DNA of 35,624 bases, from the IMG/VR virus record IMGVR_UViG_3300042451_000603, positions 1 through 35,624 of that record. One strand, 5' to 3'. Both the position numbers and the translations under genes were made by a program. A model generated the notes under the pieces. The model was not told where the DNA came from and ran no database searches. It was given only the letters and a program-made list of their open reading frames with translations. Shown here piece after piece: positions 23,286 to 30,334 of this stretch (position 1 is its first letter; each line of letters begins with the position of its first letter). The stretch comes from a virus.

Positions 23286-23918
23286 ATGAAAAAATTTTTT
23301 ACATTTATTTTGATATTACTATTCAGTATATCAACCTATTCTCAAGACACTATTCGTCTTAAACACACAAATTACACTTCACTTTTTAGTAAGTCCAAAC
23401 ATTATCCGGTGATGGTTGAGTGGTGGATTACCAAATCAATGGTAACATGTCCATCTCCATTAAAAAGAAAGGATAACTTTAAACCCGACCCATTATTAGT
23501 TAAGGAAACCGATTTATCTGAAGATTATAAGGGAAGTGGATATAACCGAGGACATATGATGCCTGCCGCGGAGAATTTATGTCAGACACCTCAAGTTCAA
23601 GATGAGTGTTTTTACTTTTCTAACATGGCACCTCAACCTCATACACTAAATGCGGGTTCATGGAAAACTCTCGAGACCATGGAACGAAAATTCGCATCCG
23701 AACAAGATAGTGTTCGTGTTTGGTGTGGTAATGTAGGTGAAATTAAAAAAATTGGTAAGATTTCGGTTCCGTCACATTGTTGGAAAGTAATTTACATTGT
23801 GAAGACAAAAGAATATTTTGCCTATATATTTCAAAATACCTCAAACAAAGTTGAATTGGAGAAGTTAAAAGTAACGAAAGAGGCTGTTGAGAAACTAACC
23901 GGATTTAAATTCAAATAA
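23286..23918 (+). CDS. Secreted DNA/RNA non-specific endonuclease (NucA/EndoG family)
   Basis: The 210-residue protein has a signal peptide (MKKFFTFILILLFSISTYSQ), so it should act in the periplasm or outside the cell. The beta-beta-alpha metal nuclease core is GSGYNRGHMMPAAEN with the general-base His90 and ECFYFSNMAPQ, then Asn122 for Mg2+ and Glu130. The usual Asp of DRGH is Asn87 here, a variant also seen in some family members. It may scavenge host or competitor DNA, or protect against incoming DNA. A late-type promoter precedes it and a terminator follows. Confidence 0.88.
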   Translation: MKKFFTFILILLFSISTYSQDTIRLKHTNYTSLFSKSKHYPVMVEWWITKSMVTCPSPLKRKDNFKPDPLLVKETDLSEDYKGSGYNRGHMMPAAENLCQTPQVQDECFYFSNMAPQPHTLNAGSWKTLETMERKFASEQDSVRVWCGNVGEIKKIGKISVPSHCWKVIYIVKTKEYFAYIFQNTSNKVELEKLKVTKEAVEKLTGFKFK

Positions 23919-23950
23919 AAAACCCCCTAAATTTGGGGGTTATTTTTTTT
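23915..23950. terminator. Bidirectional intrinsic terminator
   Basis: The stem AACCCCC/GGGGGTT (23921-23927 with 23935-23941) has A-rich and T-rich flanks on both sides. It serves the nuclease gene (+) and the coiled-coil gene at 23949 (-). Confidence 0.85.
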
Positions 23951-24146
23951 AGAACAATTTTTGAGTATCGTTATACAATCTTTTCATTGTCGCTTCGATA
24001 GTATTAATTTGTCTTTGGTCTTCATCCGAAACTTCAAAACTTTTTGATTTAATTTGTCTAACTTGTTCTTGTAGTTGTTGATATCTTCTTAACATATCAT
24101 CGTACAATTTACCCTTTTCTTGTTGTGTTAAATGTTGTGCTCCCAT
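23949..24146 (-). CDS. Small coiled-coil protein
   Basis: The 65-residue protein is entirely helical (EKGKLYDDMLRRYQQLQEQV, then DQRQINTIEATMKRLYNDTQ). A variant late-type box (TATTTTTAAATA) lies upstream. It might be a scaffold or head core component, but only size and helix content suggest that. Confidence 0.6.
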   Translation of the reverse strand: MGAQHLTQQEKGKLYDDMLRRYQQLQEQVRQIKSKSFEVSDEDQRQINTIEATMKRLYNDTQKLF

Positions 24147-24197
24147 ATTATTTTTTTATTTAAAAATATGTTATTTTTATTTTATATAAATAGATTA

Positions 24198-24389
24198 TTA
24201 TTTATTTCGTTCTTTCCATTCCAACCAAAACCCAATACCCACAATAATATTCATCCCTAAAGACGCGAAAATCTCGTGAATATCTCTATACACATTCAAG
24301 TTTAAATGAACGTGCCCAACGACCCAAAATGGGACGGACAAATTAGACGCAACCCACTTAATTGTATATTTTACGAATTCCATGACCAT
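24198..24389 (-). CDS. Small membrane protein
   Basis: The protein has up to 63 residues. Two moderately hydrophobic segments (WVASNLSVPFWVVGHVHLNL and IFASLGMNIIVGIGFWLEW) suggest two membrane passes and a basic end (KERNK). ATGs at 24389 and 24383 are both possible. It overlaps the upstream gene by 13-19 bases. Confidence 0.55.
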   Translation of the reverse strand: MVMEFVKYTIKWVASNLSVPFWVVGHVHLNLNVYRDIHEIFASLGMNIIVGIGFWLEWKERNK

Positions 24390-24640
24390 TCAAATCCTAT
24401 CCAATAATCCCTACCAACCTTTAAATTAGTATATTTTTCAATACCTTCGGTTAAATCATCTTTTTGATATCTAACATTTTCAGGTATTTCGCAATTATAT
24501 TCAATAATAAACACCGGATAGTCACCATCATAAGTCGATACTATCTCACTTTTTACACTTTTAACTGGTGTGTTATGAACGCATTCAATATTGAGATATG
24601 TTTCTATCAATTTTTTAATTTGGTTTCCGGTTTGTTTCAT
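24371..24640 (-). CDS. Hypothetical protein
   Basis: The 89-residue protein has an N-terminal amphipathic helix (TGNQIKKLIETYLNIEC) and a beta-rich body (EIVSTYDGDYPVFIIEYNCE, VGRDYWIGFEWSW). It starts 3 bases after the stop of the tagged gene upstream. No family recognised. Confidence 0.6.
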   Translation of the reverse strand: MKQTGNQIKKLIETYLNIECVHNTPVKSVKSEIVSTYDGDYPVFIIEYNCEIPENVRYQKDDLTEGIEKYTNLKVGRDYWIGFEWSWNS

Positions 24641-24643
24641 AAA

Positions 24644-25006
24644 TTATTCAACATATTTTGCAACTACATCAAAATTTTCGTTAAACCATTTTTTGAACGC
24701 TTCTTTCCACCTGTCGTTAAATAATAAGTTTAATTGTCTTTCATATTCGAGTTCAAGAGTAACAAAAGGGCAAACAGATTGAGCGTTTGAACCAAAATAT
24801 TCACAACCATACCATCTAAAACAAACACCATCATCTATATAGTCTCCAATATAATACTCAATTAAGTTTGGGTCATCATAAACTGTTTCTTCCTCGGGGT
24901 CATACATCCTAGGATTAAGCCAATTGATTTCATCTATTGGGAATAAATCTTCAATATGTTTAGTTATAAAATTTTCTAATTTTGACTCGGTTATAATATA
25001 CTTCAT
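24644..25006 (-). CDS. Protein with tag-like N-terminus, paralogue of the 28136-28801 C-terminal domain
   Basis: The 120-residue protein starts MKYIITESKLENFITKHIED, a clear ITE-type tag without [I/L]-x-E-Q. It then has an acidic linker and ends NLLFNDRWKEAFKKWFNENF. The same start (ISEGKLHNIIYNYI) and end (NNLFNNHWKDVMKKWFEDKF) occur in the second half of the protein at 28136-28801. It overlaps smpB by 4 bases, so both would be co-transcribed from the smpB promoter. Confidence 0.65.
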   Translation of the reverse strand: MKYIITESKLENFITKHIEDLFPIDEINWLNPRMYDPEEETVYDDPNLIEYYIGDYIDDGVCFRWYGCEYFGSNAQSVCPFVTLELEYERQLNLLFNDRWKEAFKKWFNENFDVVAKYVE

Positions 25007-25452
25007 ATCTTTAAATATGCTGAATTTCTACTAATTTCCCGTTCAACATCCCTTGTTTTTATACTTTCCCTCTTATCGTGTAACTTTTTACCTCGGGCCA
25101 AAGCGATTTCTACCTTAATTAACCCTTTTTCGTTCAAAAAAACTCTATATGGGACGATAGAGAACCCTTTAATCAACTCTTTTTGTAATTTAGTTAATTC
25201 TCTTCGTTTTAATAATATTTTTCGGTCTTGAGTTGCTTTATGAGTATAATTTGTTGGTGTTTCGGTTATGTTGGCATTTCTCAAATACAATTCATCATTG
25301 ATAAAGGTGCAAAAAGATTCGGCAAGTGATATCTTTCCATCTCGGATTGATTTAACTTCGGAACCCATCAACACAATACCACCAATTTCAGTTCGAATGA
25401 ACTCATATTCAAACTTTGCTTTTTTATTTACAATATTAACTTGATTTTTCAT
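25003..25452 (-). CDS. smpB: SsrA-binding protein SmpB
   Basis: The 149-residue protein has the full-length SmpB pattern: NKKAKFEYEFIRTEIGGIVL, MGSEVKSIRDGKISLAESFC, ELYLRNANI, DRKILLKRREL, VPYRVFLNEKGLIKVEIALA, RGKKLHDKRESIK and the RDVEREI tail. SmpB brings tmRNA to stalled ribosomes for trans-translation. No tmRNA-like sequence is visible in the window. It has a host-like promoter box (25455-25464) three bases from the start, suggesting early expression and a leaderless message. It would be unusual cargo for a phage. Confidence 0.93.
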   Translation of the reverse strand: MKNQVNIVNKKAKFEYEFIRTEIGGIVLMGSEVKSIRDGKISLAESFCTFINDELYLRNANITETPTNYTHKATQDRKILLKRRELTKLQKELIKGFSIVPYRVFLNEKGLIKVEIALARGKKLHDKRESIKTRDVEREISRNSAYLKI

Positions 25453-25454
25453 AC

Positions 25455-25464
25455 AGCAAATATA
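25455..25464 (-). promoter_or_regulatory. Host-like promoter box TATATTTGCT
   Basis: The minus strand reads TTATTATATTTGCTGTATG; the box ends two bases before the smpB start codon. Confidence 0.6.
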
Positions 25465-25465
25465 A

Positions 25466-25497
25466 TAAAAAAACCCTCAATAGTGAGGGTTTTTTTT
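25466..25497 (-). terminator. Intrinsic terminator after the tagged transglycosylase gene
   Basis: The stem AAACCCTCA/TGAGGGTTT (25471-25479 with 25484-25492) has T and A runs on both sides and overlaps the stop codon at 25496. The smpB promoter follows directly. Confidence 0.85.
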
Positions 25498-26167
25498 AAG
25501 TCATATTTCTTTTTTCGTAAAATCTATTTAAATCCCCAACGGTTAAAGGAGTACCAGCCGGTTTTCCTAATACTTTATTAAAAATTGGATTTGCTTTGGC
25601 AATTGTTTGTGCTGACATCGAATTTGTTTTTAATACAAAATCTTCAGATTTTCCTACGGCAATTGGGAATAAATTATATGTGTATAAATCTTTATTACTT
25701 TTAATTTTACCTTGTTTTTTACCTTCCAACCAAAATGCCTTTATTGCGTCCATTTGAAGTGGTAGATTATTTTGTAAATCATTTAAATTATACTGAACAC
25801 CTGAAATAGTTTTTACATTTCCTCGTGATTTATCGGGACAAAATTGAATTAGTCCCACACATCCAATATTATTTCGTATTGATGGATTCAAACCTGATTC
25901 GTGATTCATTAATTTAATGATTGAATTTTTATCAATACCTATTTCTTTTGAGATTTCATCTAATTTTTTCTTGAATATCTCATTATTTAATAATTGTTGT
26001 CCCTTATCACTAATTTTTAAGTCAGAAATATTAGTTTCTTTCTCAATAGATTGATTACTATCCGATTTTTGGTCATCTCCAGTACTTAATGTTAATTTTT
26101 GTGAAATCAAATCATTGATAACACTATTAAATTGTCCTTCAGTAATTATAATAAATCTATTTCTCAC
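25496..26167 (-). CDS. Tagged lytic transglycosylase-like protein, GTG start
   Basis: The 223-residue protein starts at GTG with the tag RNRFIIITEGQFNSVINDLI, then a Ser/Asp/Asn/Lys-rich linker to about residue 48. The SLT-type domain follows: catalytic Glu90 in KLMNHESGLNPSIRNN and GCVGLIQF at 102-109, matching the ES-x-x-[N/P]-x-A and G-x-x-Q-F motifs. It cleaves glycan strands of peptidoglycan. Tag plus transglycosylase is reminiscent of phage internal virion proteins that open the wall during DNA entry. No [I/L]-x-E-Q site is visible. The late-type box is at 26182-26189. Confidence 0.8.
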   Translation of the reverse strand: MRNRFIIITEGQFNSVINDLISQKLTLSTGDDQKSDSNQSIEKETNISDLKISDKGQQLLNNEIFKKKLDEISKEIGIDKNSIIKLMNHESGLNPSIRNNIGCVGLIQFCPDKSRGNVKTISGVQYNLNDLQNNLPLQMDAIKAFWLEGKKQGKIKSNKDLYTYNLFPIAVGKSEDFVLKTNSMSAQTIAKANPIFNKVLGKPAGTPLTVGDLNRFYEKRNMT

Positions 26168-26181
26168 GATACTACTTTAAT

Positions 26182-26189
26182 AATAAATA
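26182..26189 (-). promoter_or_regulatory. Late-type promoter motif TATTTATT
   Basis: The minus strand reads GAATATTTATTATTAAAG, 14 bases before the GTG start at 26167. Confidence 0.55.
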
Positions 26190-26203
26190 TTCAAACAATT
26201 TGT

Positions 26204-26557
26204 TTAATTTTTATGAATTATATATTGACCGCAAACAACAACTTCTTTATTGTTATTCGTTTTTTTAAAAAAGACACATCCATCTTTAATCTCATACTGA
26301 TTTGTTTGATAAACAACATCATTTGAAATTATTATTTGATATCTACCTTTTGGTTGTGTTGTCACCACATAACTAACAATTTGATAGGTTATAAATAATG
26401 TAATTATAAGATACATTAATTTTGGATTTCTTGAGAAGAAATCCACAATACGACTAAAAAAATTTATCGTTTTTGACATAAATGTCATATATGATTGTGA
26501 AAATTTTTCCAAATTTTTGATTTGGTCTTCATTAAAATTAAAATTGTTTCTATTCAT
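26204..26557 (-). CDS. Single-pass membrane protein
   Basis: The 117-residue protein has a helical N-terminus (EDQIKNLEKFSQSYMTFMSK), a membrane segment (LMYLIITLFITYQIVSYVV) and a C-terminal beta domain of about 45 residues (RYQIIISNDVVYQTNQYEIK, CVFFKKTNNNKEVVVCGQY). Two Cys could pair. No function recognised. Confidence 0.65.
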   Translation of the reverse strand: MNRNNFNFNEDQIKNLEKFSQSYMTFMSKTINFFSRIVDFFSRNPKLMYLIITLFITYQIVSYVVTTQPKGRYQIIISNDVVYQTNQYEIKDGCVFFKKTNNNKEVVVCGQYIIHKN

Positions 26558-26571
26558 AACTTAAAATGTTA

Positions 26572-26600
26572 AAAAACCCACCTTTTTGGGGTGGGTTTTA
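26572..26600 (-). terminator. Intrinsic terminator after the cyclophilin gene
   Basis: The stem CCCACC/GGTGGG is bordered by A and T runs and lies between the cyclophilin stop (26604) and the next start (26557). Confidence 0.8.
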
Positions 26601-26603
26601 AGA

Positions 26604-27035
26604 TTATATAACTTCGATTGAGTTAATTTGGTCTCCTTGTTGGATTTGGTCGATGATATCAAGACCTTCAACAACTTTCCCAAAACAAGTGTGGTTTCCA
26701 TCCAAATGTTGGGTTCCTTGTCTGTTATGACAGATAAAGAATTGGGAACCTCCGGTGTTTCTTCCCGCATGTGCCATAGATAACACACCTTTATCGTGAA
26801 ATTGTTTTGGTGCGGTCACTTCACATTCGATTGTGTAACCCGGGCCACCATTTCCAACTCCATTTGGACATCCACCTTGAGCAACAAACCCAGGGATAAC
26901 TCTATGGAAATTTAATCCGTCATAGAATTTCTTCTCAATTAAACTTTTGAAGTTATTTGTTGTGATTGGTGTTTCTTCATCATACAATTCGGCAATCATA
27001 TCGCCTTTGCTTGTAGAAATTTTTACTTTAGTCAT
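26604..27035 (-). CDS. Cyclophilin-type peptidyl-prolyl cis-trans isomerase
   Basis: The 143-residue, single-domain protein catalyses proline isomerisation during folding. Motifs are FHRVIPGFVAQGG (catalytic Arg), GPGYTIECEV, GVLSMAHAGRNTGGSQFFI and HLDGNHTCFGKVVEGLD. No signal peptide is present, so it acts in the cytoplasm. It is an unusual phage gene and may assist folding of virion proteins; horizontal transfer from a bacterium is likely. No clear TATTTAT box, only an AT-rich leader. Confidence 0.93.
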   Translation of the reverse strand: MTKVKISTSKGDMIAELYDEETPITTNNFKSLIEKKFYDGLNFHRVIPGFVAQGGCPNGVGNGGPGYTIECEVTAPKQFHDKGVLSMAHAGRNTGGSQFFICHNRQGTQHLDGNHTCFGKVVEGLDIIDQIQQGDQINSIEVI

Positions 27036-27086
27036 AAATCTTATATTTTTTCTTAAAATATAATGGAAAATATTTAAGAATCAAAT

Positions 27087-27530
27087 TTAATTCAAATTCA
27101 AATTTTCAATAATAACATACCCAATTAATCCCTCAATATATTCAATAACTTGTTCTTCTGGAACATCCTCAATTAACTTAACCGTTATTGTTCCATGTTC
27201 GTCAATAACCGGAATCACTTTCAAATCTTCCAAAGCTTTAAGGTTTTTGAGTTCAATTGCGTATTTATCCACATTTTCATCAAGGACAACATTGTAGATG
27301 TTATTTAAAACCTTTCTGTGGTTATCGTAATAATCAGGATGGAGTAATCCTTCAATTTGTGGGTGTAATGTGATTGTATCTGCTCCACCTCTCATCGAAT
27401 TTCTGTTAATTTGTGATGAAATTTGAGTAAATTTCTCAATTAATGTTTTGTTCCATTTTAATTGCAATCCAACTTCAGGTTCATTATTTTCTTTCCAACC
27501 CATGAAGTCCCATGTAACGATATTTTCCAT
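27087..27530 (-). CDS. Hypothetical protein
   Basis: The 147-residue protein has a recognisable central segment NRNSMRGGADTITLHPQIEG, then strands and helices (KYAIELKNLKALEDLKVIPV, QVIEYIEGLIGYVIIENL). The central segment is reminiscent of a loop in T4-type capsid proteins, but too weakly to assign. It is the first of three close small genes when read from 28072 leftwards. Confidence 0.6.
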   Translation of the reverse strand: MENIVTWDFMGWKENNEPEVGLQLKWNKTLIEKFTQISSQINRNSMRGGADTITLHPQIEGLLHPDYYDNHRKVLNNIYNVVLDENVDKYAIELKNLKALEDLKVIPVIDEHGTITVKLIEDVPEEQVIEYIEGLIGYVIIENLNLN

Positions 27531-27551
27531 AATAATATTTATTTTTTAAGT

Positions 27552-27806
27552 TTAAATTACCTCTTTTACCGGATATTTGTGTGAAATTTTGAACCAATCG
27601 GTGATAATTTCAAAAAATATTTTTTCAATAAAAGGTTTTCCAAATCGTTTCCACAATTCAGATTTTACATCATCAGACACGAATATGGTTTCGGTTTTTA
27701 TATCATATAAAAAAAACTCATTATACCAAGTCTGTTCCGCTTTATCATAATATAAGTAAGGGAAACTAAATCTATCTTCAATAAATTTGATTATTTCTTT
27801 TTTCAT
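27552..27806 (-). CDS. Hypothetical protein
   Basis: The 84-residue protein is aromatic-rich and amphipathic (FIEDRFSFPYLYYDKAEQTW, FGKPFIEKIFFEIITDWF). The motif layout resembles the C-terminal WxxxFxKWFxxxF end of the tag-associated paralogues, but no homology can be claimed. It overlaps the upstream gene by one base (TAATG). Confidence 0.6.
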   Translation of the reverse strand: MKKEIIKFIEDRFSFPYLYYDKAEQTWYNEFFLYDIKTETIFVSDDVKSELWKRFGKPFIEKIFFEIITDWFKISHKYPVKEVI

Positions 27807-28072
27807 TACCCAATTCTTTTTGCGTCATCAAATGATTGCGTCGAGATAAAATCTTCATTAAGTTGTTTTATAACTCTTTCCATTATTTCGTAATCTTTAA
27901 TATCTTCGTTCTCATTCCCGGCCAACTTAACGATTAAGGAAATTCCTCCAGTTAACATTTGGGACATCTCCAATAAAGATAATTTTCGTTGTTCCTTGGG
28001 ATAGGTAATTAAAACTGAAACCTGTTCATCGTTTGGTTTAAGCGTTACAGTTAAAGATAGTTGGTTTTCCAT
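27806..28072 (-). CDS. Hypothetical protein
   Basis: The 88-residue protein has two strands (QLSLTVTLKPNDEQVSVLIT), then helices (SLLEMSQMLTGGISLIVKLA, YEIMERVIKQLNEDFI). It is coupled to the next gene by a shared TAATG. No family recognised. Confidence 0.6.
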   Translation of the reverse strand: MENQLSLTVTLKPNDEQVSVLITYPKEQRKLSLLEMSQMLTGGISLIVKLAGNENEDIKDYEIMERVIKQLNEDFISTQSFDDAKRIG

Positions 28073-28135
28073 ATTCGTTAATTATTAACCTAATAATAAG
28101 TAAATCTCGGGGTAAATCAAATACGTGGTTGTGAA

Positions 28136-28801
28136 TTAGTGAGTGATATAATTAACAGGTAATTTGAATTTATCTTCAAACCATTTTTTCATAACATCTT
28201 TCCAATGATTATTAAATAAATTATTAAATGTAAAATAATCATCCACATCAACTTCAAGCATTGGTGAATCTATTATATCGGATTCATCGGTAAAGTATTC
28301 AGGTTTAAAATAGGTAAAAAGTCTTTTACCGGTTTCATCATCAAAATCTATTAACCCTTCATAATCTTCGTCACCTTCATATGTTTTCATAGTAACACCC
28401 TCCAAATCATAATGAGAATCAATATAATTGTAGATAATATTATGTAATTTCCCTTCAGAAATTACATATTGGTTTTTTGATTCGGTAAGTTTTCCTTTAA
28501 GACACATTTTACCATATCGTTCATATATATTATCACCAAAAGTATCAACAAAATAGTAATATAGGGTATCTTTATCTTTTGGGGTTAACCCAAAATTATG
28601 TTCATCGTCCAACCAACTCATAATGTTTTGAACTAACATATCACAAACTTCGGCAACAAATTCAGATGCTGGAGATATATTACACGGATTACCAATTTCA
28701 TAGTCAATAATGTTGTCTATCTCTTGACTAAGCGACAAGTTTGACAACCTTCTACGAATTTGAGGTGATAAGGTTTCTAATATTTGTTTTTTACTTCCCA
28801 T
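28136..28801 (-). CDS. Fused protein with internal tag-like segment
   Basis: ATG 28801 (MGSKKQILETLSPQIRRRLS) directly follows the late-type box at 28806-28813, so the longer start at 28825 is rejected. The 221-residue protein has an N-terminal helical domain to about residue 110. An internal tag-like stretch follows (ESKNQYVISEGKLHNIIYNY) and then an acidic domain ending NNLFNNHWKDVMKKWFEDKF. The second half is a paralogue of the whole protein at 24644-25006, so this looks like a fusion of an extra domain onto a tag-bearing protein. Confidence 0.7.
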   Translation of the reverse strand: MGSKKQILETLSPQIRRRLSNLSLSQEIDNIIDYEIGNPCNISPASEFVAEVCDMLVQNIMSWLDDEHNFGLTPKDKDTLYYYFVDTFGDNIYERYGKMCLKGKLTESKNQYVISEGKLHNIIYNYIDSHYDLEGVTMKTYEGDEDYEGLIDFDDETGKRLFTYFKPEYFTDESDIIDSPMLEVDVDDYFTFNNLFNNHWKDVMKKWFEDKFKLPVNYITH

Positions 28802-28805
28802 ATTA

Positions 28806-28813
28806 GATAAATA
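28806..28813 (-). promoter_or_regulatory. Late-type promoter motif TATTTATC
   Basis: The minus strand reads CCTATATTTATCTAATATG, ending four bases before the start codon at 28801. Confidence 0.55.
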
Positions 28814-28830
28814 TAGGAAGTTCATAAAAA

Positions 28831-29052
28831 CTACAAAGAAGTTATGTGTGAGATTGACTCAACTGCAGGATAAGAATATTCTCCATATCCGGGAAAAGAA
28901 ACATCAAATGAACGTTTTTCGGAGTTAAATGAAGTTATAATACCTTGAATTTTATTCTCGGTTAAATGTTTCATCACTTCCGTCAAACTAGTCTCTTCAA
29001 AATTAAATGCCACCATTTGTTCTCCAATGTAATCGTTAAAATAGAAATCCAT
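28831..29052 (-). CDS. Hypothetical protein
   Basis: The 73-residue protein has an acidic N-terminus and strands (NKIQGIITSFNSEKRSFDVS, FPGYGEYSYPAVES). A host-like TATATTTGCT box at 29067-29076 lies 14 bases upstream. No family recognised. Confidence 0.6.
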   Translation of the reverse strand: MDFYFNDYIGEQMVAFNFEETSLTEVMKHLTENKIQGIITSFNSEKRSFDVSFPGYGEYSYPAVESISHITSL

Positions 29053-29066
29053 AATTATTAATTTTA

Positions 29067-29076
29067 AGCAAATATA
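29067..29076 (-). promoter_or_regulatory. Host-like promoter box TATATTTGCT
   Basis: The minus strand reads TTATTATATTTGCTTAAAA upstream of the gene at 28831-29052. Confidence 0.55.
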
Positions 29077-29088
29077 ATAATTTATTTT

Positions 29089-29433
29089 TTAATACCTCAA
29101 TTTATTTACTTTTTTATATTCATCCAAGGATTTTTTCAAGTTTACGATACATTCTCGGTAATCAATTTCCTCATTAAATGAAAATCGTTCATTTTCCTCT
29201 TCTTCTTTGAAGAAAACTTTTAATGATTCATCAATTGTAACCAACATATCCAAATAAACATTCTCTTTATCTTGAGACTTTTTTAATTGGTATTTTAATT
29301 CAATATTTTCATCTTTTATTGGTTCGTTAACTTCATTAAAAAATTCTATGATGTTTTTTGCAAACACCTTTGGGGAAAGTCCGTCATAAATGGCTCTCGT
29401 ATAGATATCTTCAAGTTCTTCGTTAATCTTCAT
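29089..29433 (-). CDS. Hypothetical helical protein
   Basis: ATG 29433 (MKINEELEDIYTRAIYDGLS) gives 114 residues, one base after the stop of the upstream gene; the longer start at 29526 would overlap it heavily. It is rich in Glu/Lys and predicted helical with coiled-coil character (DENIELKYQLKKSQDKENVY). No family recognised. Confidence 0.65.
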   Translation of the reverse strand: MKINEELEDIYTRAIYDGLSPKVFAKNIIEFFNEVNEPIKDENIELKYQLKKSQDKENVYLDMLVTIDESLKVFFKEEEENERFSFNEEIDYRECIVNLKKSLDEYKKVNKLRY

Positions 29434-29434
29434 A

Positions 29435-29788
29435 TTATTTTGAATTTTCAAAAAATAACATTCGAAATTTCTCTTCATTTGTTGGTTCCGATTCAAACGA
29501 AATTGATTGTACATTAAAAGTAACAAATCTATAATCAGGGTAAGTTGCGTGAAATAAATTTGTGATTTCGTTTGAACACTTTTCTTTAGTCATCACTTCA
29601 CCTTTATTAGTAAACCGAACCTCAATATAAATACCGATATTTGATTGAGGTAGAAAATGTTGGTCTAACATTGCGACAGATACAATCTCTTTTGGTGAGA
29701 TATTCTTAATATTCGGCATCATTTTATTCAAAATAGTGATAAAATTTTCAGGGATTTTGAAATTTTCAGGGATTGAACGAGATTGCAT
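29435..29788 (-). CDS. Hypothetical protein
   Basis: The 117-residue protein has a helical N-terminal third with a short repeat (PENFKIPENF), then a beta-rich domain (IGIYIEVRFTNKGEVM, YRFVTFNVQSISFES). The upstream sequence has TATATTTAAT, close to both promoter classes. No family recognised. Confidence 0.6.
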   Translation of the reverse strand: MQSRSIPENFKIPENFITILNKMMPNIKNISPKEIVSVAMLDQHFLPQSNIGIYIEVRFTNKGEVMTKEKCSNEITNLFHATYPDYRFVTFNVQSISFESEPTNEEKFRMLFFENSK

Positions 29789-29828
29789 ATATTTTTTAAT
29801 TAAATATACGAAAATTTTGGCGTAAAAT

Positions 29829-29862
29829 CAAAAAAAATCCCCTCACATTGGAGGGGTACTTA
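29829..29862 (-). terminator. Intrinsic terminator
   Basis: The stem CCCCTC/GAGGGG is followed on the minus strand by ATTTTTTT. It closes the tagged gene at 29885-30244. Confidence 0.8.
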
Positions 29863-29884
29863 TTTCTTTTTGTTATAAAAAATT

Positions 29885-30244
29885 TTAATAACTCTCATTA
29901 CTAAATTTACTTAAAATCTCATCTTCTATTTCTTCCCAATTGTTTTCCCAATATTCTTCTGTTTCATCATCCATGAAATATGTTGGTTCAAAAGTGTGTT
30001 CTTCACTTCTTCCGGTATGGTAAGGTAATAATAAACCTTCTATCTCCATTAATTCACCATTAACGATAATTTGATAATTAACATGAAATTTATTCACTGG
30101 TTTTCTATTTGAACGTTCATCATGTTCAATTTTTGTTATTTCAATCTCAACATTATTTTCTTGAACATTTTCATTCATTAGTCGTTTTTCCAATTTCAAA
30201 TTGGATTCCTGTATGTGTCTAATTTTACTATAACTTTTGTTCAT
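29885..30244 (-). CDS. Tagged acidic protein (second tag type)
   Basis: The 119-residue protein starts MNKSYSKIRHIQESNLKLEK, a variant tag with the core I-R-x-I-Q-E-S-N, ending near LMNEN at residues 22-26. The remainder is a strand-rich, very acidic domain (KFHVNYQIIVNGELMEIEGL, YFMDDETEEYWENNWEEIED). It lies downstream of a terminator-promoter cassette (30258-30331) and is monocistronic. Function unknown; virion packaging inferred. Confidence 0.65.
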   Translation of the reverse strand: MNKSYSKIRHIQESNLKLEKRLMNENVQENNVEIEITKIEHDERSNRKPVNKFHVNYQIIVNGELMEIEGLLLPYHTGRSEEHTFEPTYFMDDETEEYWENNWEEIEDEILSKFSNESY

Positions 30245-30257
30245 ATTTTTGTTTTAT

Positions 30258-30331
30258 TATAAATACTACGGATTTTAAAAAAAGGGATTGGGTTCCGAAC
30301 ATAAAAAAACCCCTCACATTGAAGGGGAATT
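30258..30331 (-). promoter_or_regulatory. Terminator-promoter cassette
   Basis: In minus-strand order this holds the terminator of the upstream gene (30303-30331, CCCCTTC/GAGGGG plus T7), a conserved GTTCGGAACCCAATCCC (30284-30301), and AAATCCGTAG leading into TATTTATA (30258-30265). The central element recurs at 33853-33870 and the AAATCCGTAGTATTTAT block recurs at 33129-33145. Confidence 0.65.
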
Positions 30332-30334
30332 TTA

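Noticed and set aside
27087-27530. Capsid-derived fragment (RGGADTITLHP resembles a T4-type capsid loop)
   Set aside because: The similarity is short and cannot be supported without a profile or structure search.
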